The translations under genes and the position numbers were made by a program. The notes beneath the pieces are model-generated. The model made no database searches. It saw only the letters and a list, made by a program, of their open reading frames with translations, and was not told the origin of the DNA. A stretch of DNA of 64,000 bases from Trichoderma breve (taxonomy: Eukaryota > Ascomycota > Sordariomycetes > Hypocreales > Hypocreaceae). Below are positions 1 through 12,145 of the stretch, piece by piece. The stretch spans positions 310,001-374,000 of the forward strand of contig NC_079234.1 in NCBI RefSeq assembly GCF_028502605.1. Direction: 5' to 3'. The stretch's first letter is position 1. Each line of letters starts with the position of its first letter.

Positions 1-191
1 ACTCGTGGTGGAGTATATTGATTTCGTACGCATGCACGGTTAAACTAGTAAAATGAGCCATGTTACTCTACATAGCTATCTATCTATTTGCGTCGGTGGC
101 CTGAGTTTTCTTACGGATCAACTGATACTAGCAAATACCCTTTTTCTTCCTATTACAGTATCTTTATTCAATATTAGGTATGGCGGCTTTC

Positions 192-1091
192 TTAATAGCT
201 AGAGAACATGATTCTATCGCATGCCCACTCCATCGCTTGGCAGGTTTTCAAAATAGCTCCCTTCTCCTTGGGAGAGTGATGTCCTCCACCATGTGTTATA
301 ATCTTCCGGAGCTTCGGGTCGCAGAGCTGAGTGAATTTGTGGCCCTGCTCATTATACTCGTCCTGGTCCCCAATCACATGGACAGTGGGGATATGTAGCA
401 TTCGTGCCTGAACATCTGGGTGGTATCGCAGGAGCAGCTCTACGGTTTGAGGAAGCCTGCTCAAATCGCTGTAGTCAAGTCTCTTCTTCTTTTTCTCGAA
501 TTCATCCATGATGCCAGCCGTTTCAGGGTCACTGAGCCAGTCGTAGGTTTTGTTTGCCTCTTCGTCAAGGTCATGTCGTATCGCGGTTATGGTGTCCGGA
601 TCGGTGACTGTAACCTGGAGAGGGCCAGAGTCAAGACGAAAAGGCATTGTCGGGCAAATGAAGATTGCAGCCTTGAATGGGGGATCTGAGGGGTCCTTCT
701 CCATTCCAGCCGCTATCACGGTCGCAGCTAGAGCTGCTCCATTCGAGAAGCCTAATATAGCGTCGAATGGTCCGTCCTCCTGGACAACGTCCATGATCAT
801 ATCGACTGCGTCTTGCACCGCCTGAGGGGTAGGATCGTCATAGTAGCATAGGTAAGGCCCGGGGAAATACTCAGAGACACCTACAAACAACACGTAATGT
901 GTTAGATCTGTCTCTACCTAAGTAACTTTCTACGAGATTAGTCTTCTCTTACCGGGAGCTGGTTGCGCTTCTACTTCGCCGTCAAGAAATTCGAATTCCC
1001 ATTCAGAAGGGAGCCGAGACCGGAGTGTTGTAAGCTGTGACTCGAGAATTTTGGAATTTGTTCCCAAACCATGGAGGCAAAGAATACGCAT
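192..1091 (-). CDS. FSH-family serine hydrolase, candidate polyketide-releasing enzyme
   Basis: Two exons on the minus strand (1091-953 and 880-192; intron 881-952, GTAAG..TAG) give 275 residues. The N-terminus MRILCLHGLG is the standard opening of the FSH (family of serine hydrolases, PF03959) alpha/beta hydrolases. The nucleophile elbow GFSNGAA places the catalytic Ser at about residue 92. A GDQDEY segment and a late HGGGHH segment supply the expected Asp and His. The length fits the family. It diverges from the HR-PKS at 2546, with which it shares a 1.45 kb promoter. In lovastatin-type pathways an FSH hydrolase (LovG) releases the finished chain from a PKS that lacks a thioesterase, and that role is my inference here. 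A general esterase role is the alternative. The family call is firm; the pathway role is moderate. Confidence 0.88.
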
Positions 1092-2545
1092 TGTGACTTT
1101 GTCCTTTGTTGGAAAACAGCAGCCCTAGGTGTAGAATCAGGGAGTCGTCAGCCTCGACAAGTGGGCAAATGCAAAGAAGCCGTTGTATGGGAAAAAGGAA
1201 TGGAGAGTGCAAGAAATCGTATAAGGCCACTATGCAAATACGGAATAGAGCTATAAAAAAAGGAAGAAAAGATTGAGTCACAGATTTTTTTCGGACTTGT
1301 CGGTATCTCGCACAATACTGTACCCAGTTATACAAGCAGGTTGTTGGTGCTAATGCTGAGCGTTTTCGGGATATGCTATTTCCTTTTTCCATTGGAGGAG
1401 AAATGACAATTAGTAAATTCTTGGCTGTCTGTTAGTTTGGACAAGCTCAACCGAAACTTCTCAAAACAGTATAGTATGTTGAATAATGTGTCCTGCGGTG
1501 AGACCAACAACACCCCGTAAGCATACTATCAACAAAGGAGAGCATTAAGATCCATAGAATAGGAGCTCGGAAACTACGTAGCAGGTCGACTAGGTAGTAA
1601 GCCGGTCACTTAATAGACCCCTACTTCTCCAGCAAAAGAGGCGGGTCAAAATAGCCGGCTTAGTCAACCCGCCGGGTAGAGTGGGACTTGTTGCAATTGG
1701 AAACAGATAGTTCCAGGAGTAAATTGTTACAACTACTGTATTAGGAATGTAGATTCTGCACTTAGACTATTTGGAGATCATTGCAGCGAGGCACTAATGT
1801 ATGTATACCTCCCCTGTATGATATGATTCCTGTCAGCCGTGGCATGCGTGCCTCGGGGTCATGACAATCTATGCCCGATTATTCTTGTATGTAATCGTAA
1901 ATATCTAGGTCGATAGTGGGGGGATGTGGTCTTATAGTATTGCTCAACTATATACAAAAACTAACAAGGTGATGAGAATTGTCGTCTAGGTAGCTGGCAA
2001 ACGTGTTTCATCACATCCACCCATGTATCCGGTCCCATCTTTCTAGACAGTCAAGAGTGTTTCAATCTTCTATACGCCAAGCATGGTTAACACGTCAAGC
2101 TGCTAACTGTAATATAATCTTGGTCATTGATTTCCCAAAATAGTGATAGATCACAGACCCCTATTAGCTATCAGGGGAGGGGGTCTATGTTGCTCGCTTA
2201 ATCTTCTGGGGTACGAGTACTGGGCTATGTATGCATGTAAACTGGTTAGGCCACATGGGTGACAGACGTCAGCTCCAAAGTTGCAGAAAATGATCCGATG
2301 ATTATGGACATTGGCATGTATAGCAAATGCGGCTCTCCGTAAGATGGCGGATGTGTCGGCGTCTTATTTCTCTCAGTGAGGATAAGCAACAGCTTGAGCC
2401 AATTGTCATTAAGCTAGGTATATAATAGAACAGAGGCCCCCAGCTATATGTTCTGCTACAAATTATACCCGAATTTATATAATTTTGACACAGCCTTGAG
2501 CTAGCTTCAGTCCTTTTCCTGTTGTCCTGTTGTAAATCCACTACC
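1092..2545. promoter_or_regulatory. Shared divergent promoter between the hydrolase and the HR-PKS
   Basis: This 1.45 kb stretch separates the start codons of two divergently transcribed genes and holds no convincing coding sequence. A TATA-like TATATAAT lies at 2419-2426, about 120 bp before the PKS start codon. A concentric palindrome lies at 1640-1673. Such spacers between biosynthetic genes commonly carry the binding site of a pathway regulator, but no regulator gene is immediately adjacent. Confidence 0.55.
1640..1673. promoter_or_regulatory. Concentric palindrome, possible regulator binding site
   Basis: GGCGGGT (1640-1646) is matched by its exact reverse complement ACCCGCC (1667-1673). 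The 20 bp between them contain the perfect palindrome AGCCGGCT (1653-1660). Both palindromes share the same centre (1656.5). The arms and core contain CGG/CCG triplets of the kind bound by dimeric Zn2Cys6 proteins. The symmetry is seen directly; the regulatory function is inferred. Confidence 0.4.
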
Positions 2546-5500
2546 ATGGACGCAAACGCGATTCTGAAACAGGATGCCTCCATGCCAATTGCTATTGTTG
2601 GCATGGGAGGCAGATTTCCAGGTGAAGCTACCAACCCGGATAAGCTCTGGGACATGGTCTCGAAAGGACGAAATGCCCTTTCAGAGGTACCAAAGGATCG
2701 ATTTAATATCGAGGCTTTCTATCACCCCTCCGCCGAGCGACATGGCTCAATGAATGTCAGAGGAGGAAATTTTCTAAAGGAAGACATCGCTAGATTCGAT
2801 GCTCCTTTCTTCTCTATCACAGCCAAGGAGGCACATGCTATGGATCCACAACAACGATTAGCTCTGGAGCTATCGTATGAAGGACTTGAGAATGGTAAGT
2901 ATTCCATTACCACTATAGCTCGTGACAGCGAAGTTAACTCTGAGTAGCTGGTATTAGCATTGAGGAGATTGCGGGATCCAATATGTCCTGCTATATGGCT
3001 TCATTTACAAAAGATTATACGGGCATGAGAGGTAGGTTATCCGGCCCAAGTTACCATCTATTTATCAGTTGAAAGCTAACACTCAACCAGGCCATGATGC
3101 TGAAGATATTCCGTAAGACAAATACTCAAGCGGTCTTGTTTTTCAATGCTGACAGTCCTCTTAGTTTATATGAAGGAACGGGTAATGGCGCTGCTTTAAT
3201 CTCGAACCGTGTCTCATGGTTCCTTGATATCAAAGGACCCAGTCTCAGTCTGGACACAGCATGTTCATCTTCGCTTGTAGCCCTTCATCTTGCTTGCCAG
3301 AGCATTCGGGCGGGAGAATCAACCTCAGTAAGAGCGCCCCCCATAATTAGACGAGTTCCTCTTTGCTCATCCAATCTAGGCAATTGTCGGAGGTACCAAT
3401 ATCATTTTGATGCCAGAGATGCAAAACGCCATGACATCACTCCATTTCCTCAGTCCTGACTCCAAGTCCATGTCATTTGATCACAAGGCGAACGGCTATG
3501 CCCGAGGAGAAGGTGCAGCTGTTGTCATATTAAAACCTCTTGCAGACGCACTGCGAGACGGCAACGTCATCAGAGCCGTCATCAGAGGTACAGGTGTCAA
3601 CCAGGATGGTAGAACTCCTGGTAAGTCAAATCTCTGTATCGGCTACCACGTGTATGTATGGGTCTAATCGCAGAATAGGTATTACCGTGCCATCTTCAAA
3701 GGCACAGGAGGAACTGATACGCGTAACATATGCCTCTGCTGGGCTGGACTTTAAGCAGACTGGCTACTTTGAAGCTCACGGCACAGGTACGTATAGCCCA
3801 CCTTAATCTGTCTCGCGGCTCAGTTCACTCTAACAATGTGAAGGAACTCCTGTTGGTGACCCTCTGGAATGCGCTGCTATTGCCGCTACCTTTGGTCAAG
3901 TAAGACCAGAGTCAGATCCTCTCCTAATCGGCTCAGTGAAAACAAATATCGGCCACATGGAGGGAGCCGCTGGTCTTGCGGGTCTGGTCAAAGCCGTCTA
4001 TGCCTTAGAGAGAGGACAAGTGCCACCGAACCTTTGGTTCGAAAAGGCAAACCCTCGCATTCCTTTGGCAAAGTGGAAACTAAAGGTTCCCACAGAACTA
4101 ACCCCATGGCCTACTGAGGGTGTCCGCAGAGCCAGTGTCAATTCATTCGGTTATGGTGGTACTAATGCTCACTGTATCATCGATGACGCTTTCCATTACC
4201 TTGAGTCTCGGGGATTGAAAGGTTTCCACAACACCATTTCTGATACACCTGCTGTCCTCAAAGCCCTGCCATCTACAACTCCGGTGGCCGACCCGTTGCC
4301 TCAGCTTCTTGTCTGGTCTTCACCCGAACAGAAGGGAGCTGATCGCACTGCAGCTAGCTTGGCATCATATGTCAAGTCTCTCAGCGTCTCACCAGCAGAA
4401 GAAAGCGCCTTGCTCGGAAGACTATCATTTACACTATCCAACAAGCGTAGCAAGTTCCCATGGAAATCATTTGGCATTGCCTCCACCCTTCAAGAGGCTA
4501 TTGATGCTTTTGAGCAGCCAAGGAAACCTGAACGGTCTGCCGAACAGCCTACTGTCGCTTTTGCCTTCACTGGACAGGGTGCTCAATGGTATGCTATGGG
4601 TCGTGACTTGTTCAAATACCCGGTGTTTAGAGAGTCAATTCAAGCTGCGGCTTCGTCACTGAAGCAACTTGGTTGTGAATGGGACCTTGTCGGTGAGTCG
4701 AATGTTATTCACAAACTTGAGATGCGATCAAAACACTAACAACTATGCAGAGGAGCTCAATGCGATTGCGGAAAAATCGCGTATCAATGACCCGGCTCTC
4801 AGCCAACCTGCTTGTACGGCTTTGCAAGTGGCTCTCGTAGACCTTCTCAGCAGCTGGGGCGTGAAGCCATCTGTTGTAGTAGGCCACTCTAGCGGAGAAA
4901 TTGCTGTAAGAATTATCTTGCCTTCTATCTGTAGAAATGATACTAATGTGCATATAGGCTGCCTATGCAAAGCGAGCCATTAGCCGGGAATCTGCTTGGA
5001 AAGTTGCATACTTCCGTGGTCTTCTCTCTAGCACCATCAAGAAAGAAGGCGCTATGCTTGCGGCTGGCTTGGGCTATGAGGATGCCCAGGCTCTCGTTGA
5101 TCAGGTCACGGACGGTGATTTGGTCGTCGCTTGTATTAACAGTCCATCTAGTGTTACACTCTCTGGTGACATCTCTGCCATCTCTCAAGCCCAAGCTTTG
5201 CTGGAAGAGAGGAAGGTGTTCAACAGAAAGCTCATGGTGAAGACGGCTTACCATTCTCCCCACATGAAGGCTATCGAAGCATCATATCTGAAATCGATTA
5301 GCGATATCTCATTAGCGACAGACGATGCCAGCGTGCGGATGTTCTCGTCTGTGACAGGAGAGATTATTGAAGCGGCTGAGCTTGCAAACCCATCATACTG
5401 GGTCTCTAACTTGGTAAATCCCGTCAAGTTCAACCAATCGTTGCAAGCGGCAATCAAACACAACCCAACCAAAAGACGAACGACGAAAAACACTGGTGGA

Positions 5501-8500
5501 ATTAACTTCATTGTCGAAGTTGGACCTCATGCCGCTCTCCAAGGGCCCATCCGACAAGTCTTATCAGTCGAAGAAGCCAAGAAACTCAATATCCTTTATG
5601 TCTCACTCCTCAAACGCGATAGCAGTGCCAGCTTAACCGCGATTGAAGCAATGGGAACTTTGTTCCAACGCGGCTATGCTGTGGATGTTGCTCAGGTTAA
5701 CAACTCTAGCAAAGATACGTCAGCAGCCCTTGTTGACATGCCTCCGTTTGCTTGGAACCACAGCACAAAATACTGGTACGAATCGCCCATCTCTCGCGCT
5801 TACCGATTGCGAGACATGCCGAGGCACGACCTCGTCGGAGCCAGAGACGAATACTCCAGCGAGCAACAGCCCAGCTGGCGCAACTATCTCCGAGTTTCCG
5901 AAATTCCATGGTTGGAGCACCATCAAGTCCAGTCGTCCATCTTGTATCCCTTTGCGGGTATGATCGTCATGGCCGTCGAGGCTTCACGTCAGGTGGCCGA
6001 TAAGACGAAGGAGATTGAGGGCTTTCAGCTGCGAGACATCTCAGCTGGTGCGGCCATGATCATTCCAGCTGACGAAGCCGTTGAGTCAAAGATTCAACTT
6101 CGCCCTTGGCGCGCTGGCTCAAGGCTTCCCGATTGGACGTGGAACGAGTTCACCATCTCCTGCCGAGATCGCCAAGGAGCCTGGACACAACACTGTTCAG
6201 GTTTAATCCAAGTCAAGTATAAGACGGCAGTCAACCCTACTTTTACGAATGAAGACGCTGCCAGAGCCAAGAAGTTCCGAGAAGAGTATCAGCAAATCAC
6301 GGACGCTGGATTGGATATTGAGGATCCAGCTGACGTCTACGCTTCGGTATGTTTATACAATAGGCCATCTGACCTTTTAACCCATTACTAACTATTATAA
6401 TAGCTCGCTGAACTCGGTTTGCAATGGGGCCCATCTTTCAAGTCACTGGTCCATATCGGTTCAGGGCATTACCAGGCTCAATGCGCTATCGAAGTTCCAG
6501 ACACAAAGTCCTATATGCCTGAGAACTTTGAGCATGATCATATTATCCACCCTGCAACGCTCGATGGTATCGTACAAATGATTGTGCCTGCCTGCTCACC
6601 TCGGGGAGCACTTGTTGATAGAGCCAAGATCCCTCGCTTCGTTGAGAGTGTCTACATCTCAAGCAAAGTGGCGAGCAAGAAGCCTGGTGACAAGCTTTAC
6701 GGTTACTCTCGCTCTACAGCACACGGTTTCCAGGAATCAGTTGGTACCATTGTTGCTTCTGATGGCGACTGGGAAGAGCCTCTCGTTGTGTTTGAGGGAT
6801 GCAGAGTCATCACGCTCGAGACAATGACGGAGGGCATTGCGTCTGCTTCTGCTACAACTAAGTCCATCAAGAAACTAGGCGCGTGTACTCACTGGGGACC
6901 TGACATTGAAGAGCTCACTGCCGATGGTTTGAAGGCCTTCCTTTCCCCCTTCGCCGAATTATATCCTGATCCAGAATACGAAACAATCTACGATCTCGAA
7001 TTGGCTTGTCTAATTATCTGCAAGAGAGTCCTTCGAAAGTTTACTGCAGAAGACTCGAAGACGTTCGCGCCACATCATCGTCTGTTCTATGAATACATGC
7101 AGCACCAATACGACCTTGCTGTCGAAGGCAAGCTCAGCTGCCAGAGCTCCCCCATCAAGAAGATTGACTGGTTGAACACTACCGAGGAATTTGATGCCGC
7201 CTTACTCGAGAAGGTTTCTAATGAGTCTGTGGACGGAAAGATGCTGGTTCGCGTCGCCTATGCGATGAATGAGATCCTCACCGGCGCAATTGAGCCTCTG
7301 CAGGTTCTCCGTGAAGACGACTTACTGACTTCATATTACCGAAACGTCATTGGTGTTGAAAAGGTCAATCCAGTCCTTGAAGAATACGTGAGGCAAATCT
7401 CTCACAAGAGACCACTTCGCGTCTTGGAGGTTGGCGCAGGTACTGGCGCAACCACGAAGCTGGTTCTGACGACGCTTGGGAAGCGCGATGATGCCGCCGC
7501 TAGGCTGAAGCTGTACACGTTCACTGATATTAGCAGCGGATACTTTGAACCTGCTGCCAAGGACTTCAGCGAATACGCCGAGTTCTTGGAATACAAGATT
7601 CTTAACATCGAGAAGGATCCCGCTGAGCAAGGATTCCCTGTCGGCCAATACGATATTGTCATTGCAAACAACGTTATTCATGCTTGCTCATCTATCGACA
7701 GATGTTTGGCGCACTGCCGTAGCATGCTCAGACCGTGAGTACTTACCATATAATTCTTCGTGGGCTAGAGCTAACTTTCAGTTTACAGTGGCGGAGTTTT
7801 GCTCCTGGGTGAGCTGACCACAACGATGGCTCGTGTTCCGATGATCTTCGGAACACTTCCCGGGTGGTGGCTAGGTGAAAACGATAACAGAAAATGGGGC
7901 CCAAGACTCTCAGAAAGCGAATGGGACGTTTACCTGCGCAGGCACGGATTTGGTGGACTGCATGTGTCCTTCCGAGACGATAGCAGAGAAGATGTTTACC
8001 AGTCTTCGCTCATTTTCTCAGTGGCTGTAGAGACCACCTCTCCCCCGCTGCCCAAGAACGCCGTCGTCGTCAAGCCAGCAGTCGCTGACCCTGTTGTCGA
8101 TGCGATGGCATCAAAGCTATCGGAGCTGCTAGATAAGGAGGGCGTTCAAGTTGAAGTAGTTTCATTGAAAGACGTCAACACGACTGATTTCAGCGGCAAG
8201 GCATGCATTGTCGCAGTGGAGTCGAACAAACCTCTGCTTCATGAAATCAAGGGTGAGGACTGGAAGTCTACCAAGAAGGCAGTTCTTGGATCAAGAAGCA
8301 CTCTGTGGCTCACTAATGGTGGTACCATGGAATGTACCACTCCCGAGTCCAGTCTTATTGTTGGACTTTCCAGAACTATTCGAGGAGAAAATCCCGGCCT
8401 ACAGTTCACAACGCTTGATCTTGATCCCAAGGAATCCATTGACTCCGACACCACTTGCGCGACTATTAGCCAGATCTTCAAGTCTAAGGCTGATCCTTCA

Positions 8501-11048
8501 AATGCGGAATGGGAGTATGCTCTGCGCAATAAGCTGCTCAATGTTCCTCGTCTATATCCCGACCACGAGGTGAGCAGCCTCTTCGAGACCAACGCAGAAG
8601 ATCCTCCTGCAGTCAAGTTGCCTTTCAATCAGCCAGGCCGTGCTCTTGCGCTCGAGATCAAAGTACCTGGAATGTTGGATACCTTCCAGTTCACTGACTG
8701 TGACGAGTACCCACTCCCACTTGGTGATCGAGAGGTCGAAATCAAGGTCAAGGCTGTGGGTATGAACTTCCACGACGTCATGATTGCCATGGGTCAAATC
8801 CAGGATACCAACTTGGGTGTTGAGTGTAGTGGCGTCGTCACTCGCATTGGAAAAGCCGTCACCCAATGGAAGGAGGGTGACAGGGTCATGACATTCCGTC
8901 TGGGAACTTACCGCACGTATATTCGTAACCCAGAGGAGATGTTCCAGAGAATGCCTGACGGAATGTCGTTCGAAGAGGGTGGATCAATCGTCTCTATCTA
9001 CGGAACAGCCGTCTACTCGCTGTTTGATGTCGCCCGCCTGCAGAAGGGTGAAAGCGTTCTTATCCACTCTGCCGCAGGTGGTTTCGGTCAAGGAGCTATC
9101 ATTATCTCTCAGTATATCGGTGCCGAGATCTTCGTGACAGTTTCAACAGAGTTCAAGAAGCGCTTCTTAATGGAGACGTATGGTATCCGTGAGGATCACA
9201 TATTTAACAGCCGTGACCATAGCTTTGCCGCTGGTATTAAGCGTATGACTAACGGTAAGGGTGTCGACGTCGTCTTGAACTCTCTTGCTGGAGAGGGACT
9301 ACGGCAAAGTTGGCTGTGTGTTGCGCCTTTTGGTCGGTTCATTGAACTGGGCAAGCGAGATATTAGTAAGTCGCACACCTGATTCCCTCATAACAAGCAT
9401 AGGTAATGTGGAGAGATTCTGACTATTCATTAGCCGGTAACACTGGCCTGGACATGACGCCTTTCCTACATAACATTAGCTTCTCTGGCGTGAACATGCT
9501 GTCTGTATACAGAGAGAATGTCCCGCTGCTCAGCAGAATCCTAGCAGACGTGATGAAGTACTGGGCCATGGGTGTTACTAAACTCGTCACGCCTCTCAAG
9601 GTTATGAACTTTTCCCAGATCGAAGAAGCGTTCCGAATTATGCAGACCGGAAAGCACATCGGAAAGATGGTATTGGCCGCTAATGATGATGACATTGTTC
9701 CGGTAAGATAATTATTTATAACAAACCGGCACGGCCAGAAATGGGATAGATGCTAACATCAGAGAAACAGATTGTCCCTCCTAAGAAGAAGGAATTCACG
9801 CTGTCTTCCAATGCCACTTATATCATCCCTGGTGGCCTTGGTGGTCTCGGACGATCGCTTGCAATGTGGATGGCCTCAAAGGGTGCTCGCTACCTTGCCT
9901 TTACGTCTCGTTCAGGCGCAAGCAGGCCAGAGGCAAAGGCACTTCTAGACGAATTGGCGAAGATCAACGTCCAGAGCAAGGCTTTCGCAAGCGATATCAG
10001 CAACGAGGCCGAGCTCACCAGAGTGCTGCAAGAGATCAAATCTGCCAACTTCCCCGCCATTCGCGGAGTCATTACCTTTGCCATGCAGTTGCAAGATGTT
10101 TTCTTTGAGAACATGACTGTTGAGGAGTTTCACACTGCTGTCCGCCCCAAAGTTCAGGTCACAAGAAACTTGCACCAACAGCTGCCTAAAGATCTTGACT
10201 TCTTCATCTGCATGTCCTCGGTTGGAGGTATTGTAGGATCTAGAGGACAAGGCAACTACAACGCCGGTAAGTTTGATCTTTTGTCATATTGGAGACATCT
10301 CCATAGGGAAAGCCCTTCTCGAGAAGAAGCAGACAACTAACATGGAATCTCAATAACAGGAAACACATACCAAGATGCCGTCGCTCGCCACCGCCGTTCC
10401 CTTGGTCTTAAAGGAACAAGTATCGATCTTGGTCTCGTTTTGGGCGTCGGTTGGGCTGCAGTTCACGGTGAAGCATTAGGCTATCTTAACTCTGGCGCAA
10501 TGGCTGGTCTTAAGGAAACTGAGGTGCTGGATGTTATAGAGGCAGGCATGGCTGGCTTGCTACCGGAGGCTGAAAACACGGTCGGCCTAACGACAGGAGG
10601 CATGCTTAAGCAGGGCGGCTATGAAGAGCTGTACTGGCACAGCGAGCGCCGTTTTGGTCCAGTCAGTGTCTACGACACACAGGATAACGGCACTGCTGGT
10701 TCCGGTGAGCCTGACAGATCCGAAGAGCTTCGCACAGCTCTAGGTGCTGCACAGAACCTGGATGAAGCTGGAGCTGCTGTTTGCGTAGCGCTGATGCGGA
10801 AATTGGCCAAGGCCATGATGATGGACGAAGCGGATCTTGACTCTGGCCGTCCTGCGAATGCGTACGGTGTTGACAGTCTTGTCGCTGTGGAGATCCGAGC
10901 TTGGGTATTCAAGACCGTCAAGAGTGACATCTCTGTGTTCGACATCTTGAGCAATGCCCCACTGGCTACGCTTGCTGGGCTCATTGCTTCTAAGTCCTCA
11001 TACGTGCCAGTTGCGATTCGCGGTGAAGGAGTTTCTTTGGAGAAGTGA
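2546..11048 (+). CDS. Highly reducing type I polyketide synthase (KS-AT-DH-MT-ER-KR-ACP)
   Basis: Fourteen exons (2546-2894, 2948-3031, 3091-3112, 3165-3327, 3380-3620, 3679-3786, 3844-4692, 4751-4905, 4958-6346, 6404-7734, 7789-9365, 9434-9702, 9771-10266, 10360-11048) join to 7722 nt and 2573 residues with every phase agreeing. KS: DTACSSS with Cys185, EAHGTGT with His320, NIGHMEG with His360. AT: GHSSGE with Ser652. DH from about residue 945: WLEHHQV with His979, and a later HPATLDG Asp. C-methyltransferase: VLEVGAGTG near 1460. ER from about 1847, with [10 protein letters not shown] near 1990. KR: GGLGGLG near 2198, with Tyr2342 in GNYNAGN. ACP: Ser2517 in GVDSL. All catalytic residues are present, so it should make a reduced, C-methylated polyketide chain in the cytosol. 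No thioesterase, reductase or condensation domain follows the ACP, so release must happen in trans; the divergent FSH hydrolase is the obvious candidate. The product cannot be predicted. Confidence 0.96.
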
Positions 11049-11378
11049 GATTCCATTAGATAGGGAAGTGGAAATAACTAGCATATAAATGTAGTGTTAA
11101 TATCTCAGCTTTACAAAGAAACTTTAAAAGGGTTCGTAATATTTTGTCGGCGACGACTGCTCTTGTGAATCAGTGATGAGAAAAGATGTATGGCATGTGG
11201 TATTGACTTTCACAAGATTGGACTCGATCGGTGTCCAGTATATAATATTAATGACGTTAACGCTCATGAATAGGTGATGACCCGTACTTTGTTAGTAAAA
11301 TAGAGATAACCAGTAAGAATATCGGTTAGGAGAAATGGGTTAAGGGTTGAGTATATACATATAGGCAGCATGGGTGTG
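11049..11378. other. Convergent 3' flanks of the PKS and the GNAT gene
   Basis: 330 bp between two stop codons that face each other. It is AT-rich with no reading frame of note and presumably holds both 3' untranslated regions and polyadenylation signals. Confidence 0.5.
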
Positions 11379-12145
11379 TTATGAGTCCGTCTTGGGCCAT
11401 TTCCAATAAATATTAGCACCCTCAACACCTGCTAATGGATTTCCTTCGCCATGCGTGGCGTTTCCGTACTGCTCTTCAAACCCACATTTGATGTAAAATC
11501 CATCTTTGCCCAGAGCACTAACCACGGACGCGCAGATTCCCTCAGTTTCAGCTTGCTTGAGACCCCATTGCGCAAGTTTCCGGCCTATATTTTGGCGCTG
11601 GAAATCCGGTCGCACTGCTAATCCTTCGAGATACCACGACTCAGCACGCTTGCCGCTCCAGATCTCGTCGAAATAAGGATACGATCGCTCTATAATGTTC
11701 TCCTGCACAGGATCGCTTGCACGACTTGGCCACAACCACGCATGAATTATCATGGCAATAGAAGACAGAGGCTTCAGCAAATTCCCTAGGCCGATAACTT
11801 AGCTTCCATGAATAGATGGAATACCTGAATATACTCACGAGGATCCAAGTACGAGCGGTCTAACTTCTTGCCACCATCCCCCAATCTGGCCCATTGCGCA
11901 ATACCAGTGATAACCTCGCGACCGGTCTCATCTTTATCCACGGCGACCAGCCATCGCCAGCGACAGTCCCAAAAGTTGACGCGAGCCCGCCGCAGCCAGT
12001 ACAAGTGCACATCATCCGGATACTTGTTTCGATGAGGGTGGATGAGCTGGCCAAACAAATTATCTTCCCAGAATGCTTTTGCCATCACGCGGGCAATTTC
12101 AGGTAACTCCGAGTAGCGGGCATCGCGCACCACAACCTCAGACAT
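11379..12145 (-). CDS. GNAT-family N-acetyltransferase
   Basis: Two exons (12145-11839 and 11785-11379; 53-nt intron GTGAGT..TAG) give 237 residues. I chose the ATG at 12145 (MSEVVVRDARYSE) rather than the in-frame ATG at 12184, because its context ACAACATG is good and GNAT proteins usually begin just before the first beta strand. The acetyl-CoA binding motif A is visible as RPDFQRQNIGRKLAQWGL, with the usual Q/R-x-x-G-x-G/A pattern reading RQNIGR. The family moves an acetyl or other acyl group from CoA to an amine. It is tail to tail with the PKS, so co-regulation cannot be assumed; a role in modifying the polyketide is possible but unsupported. Substrate unknown. Confidence 0.85.
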
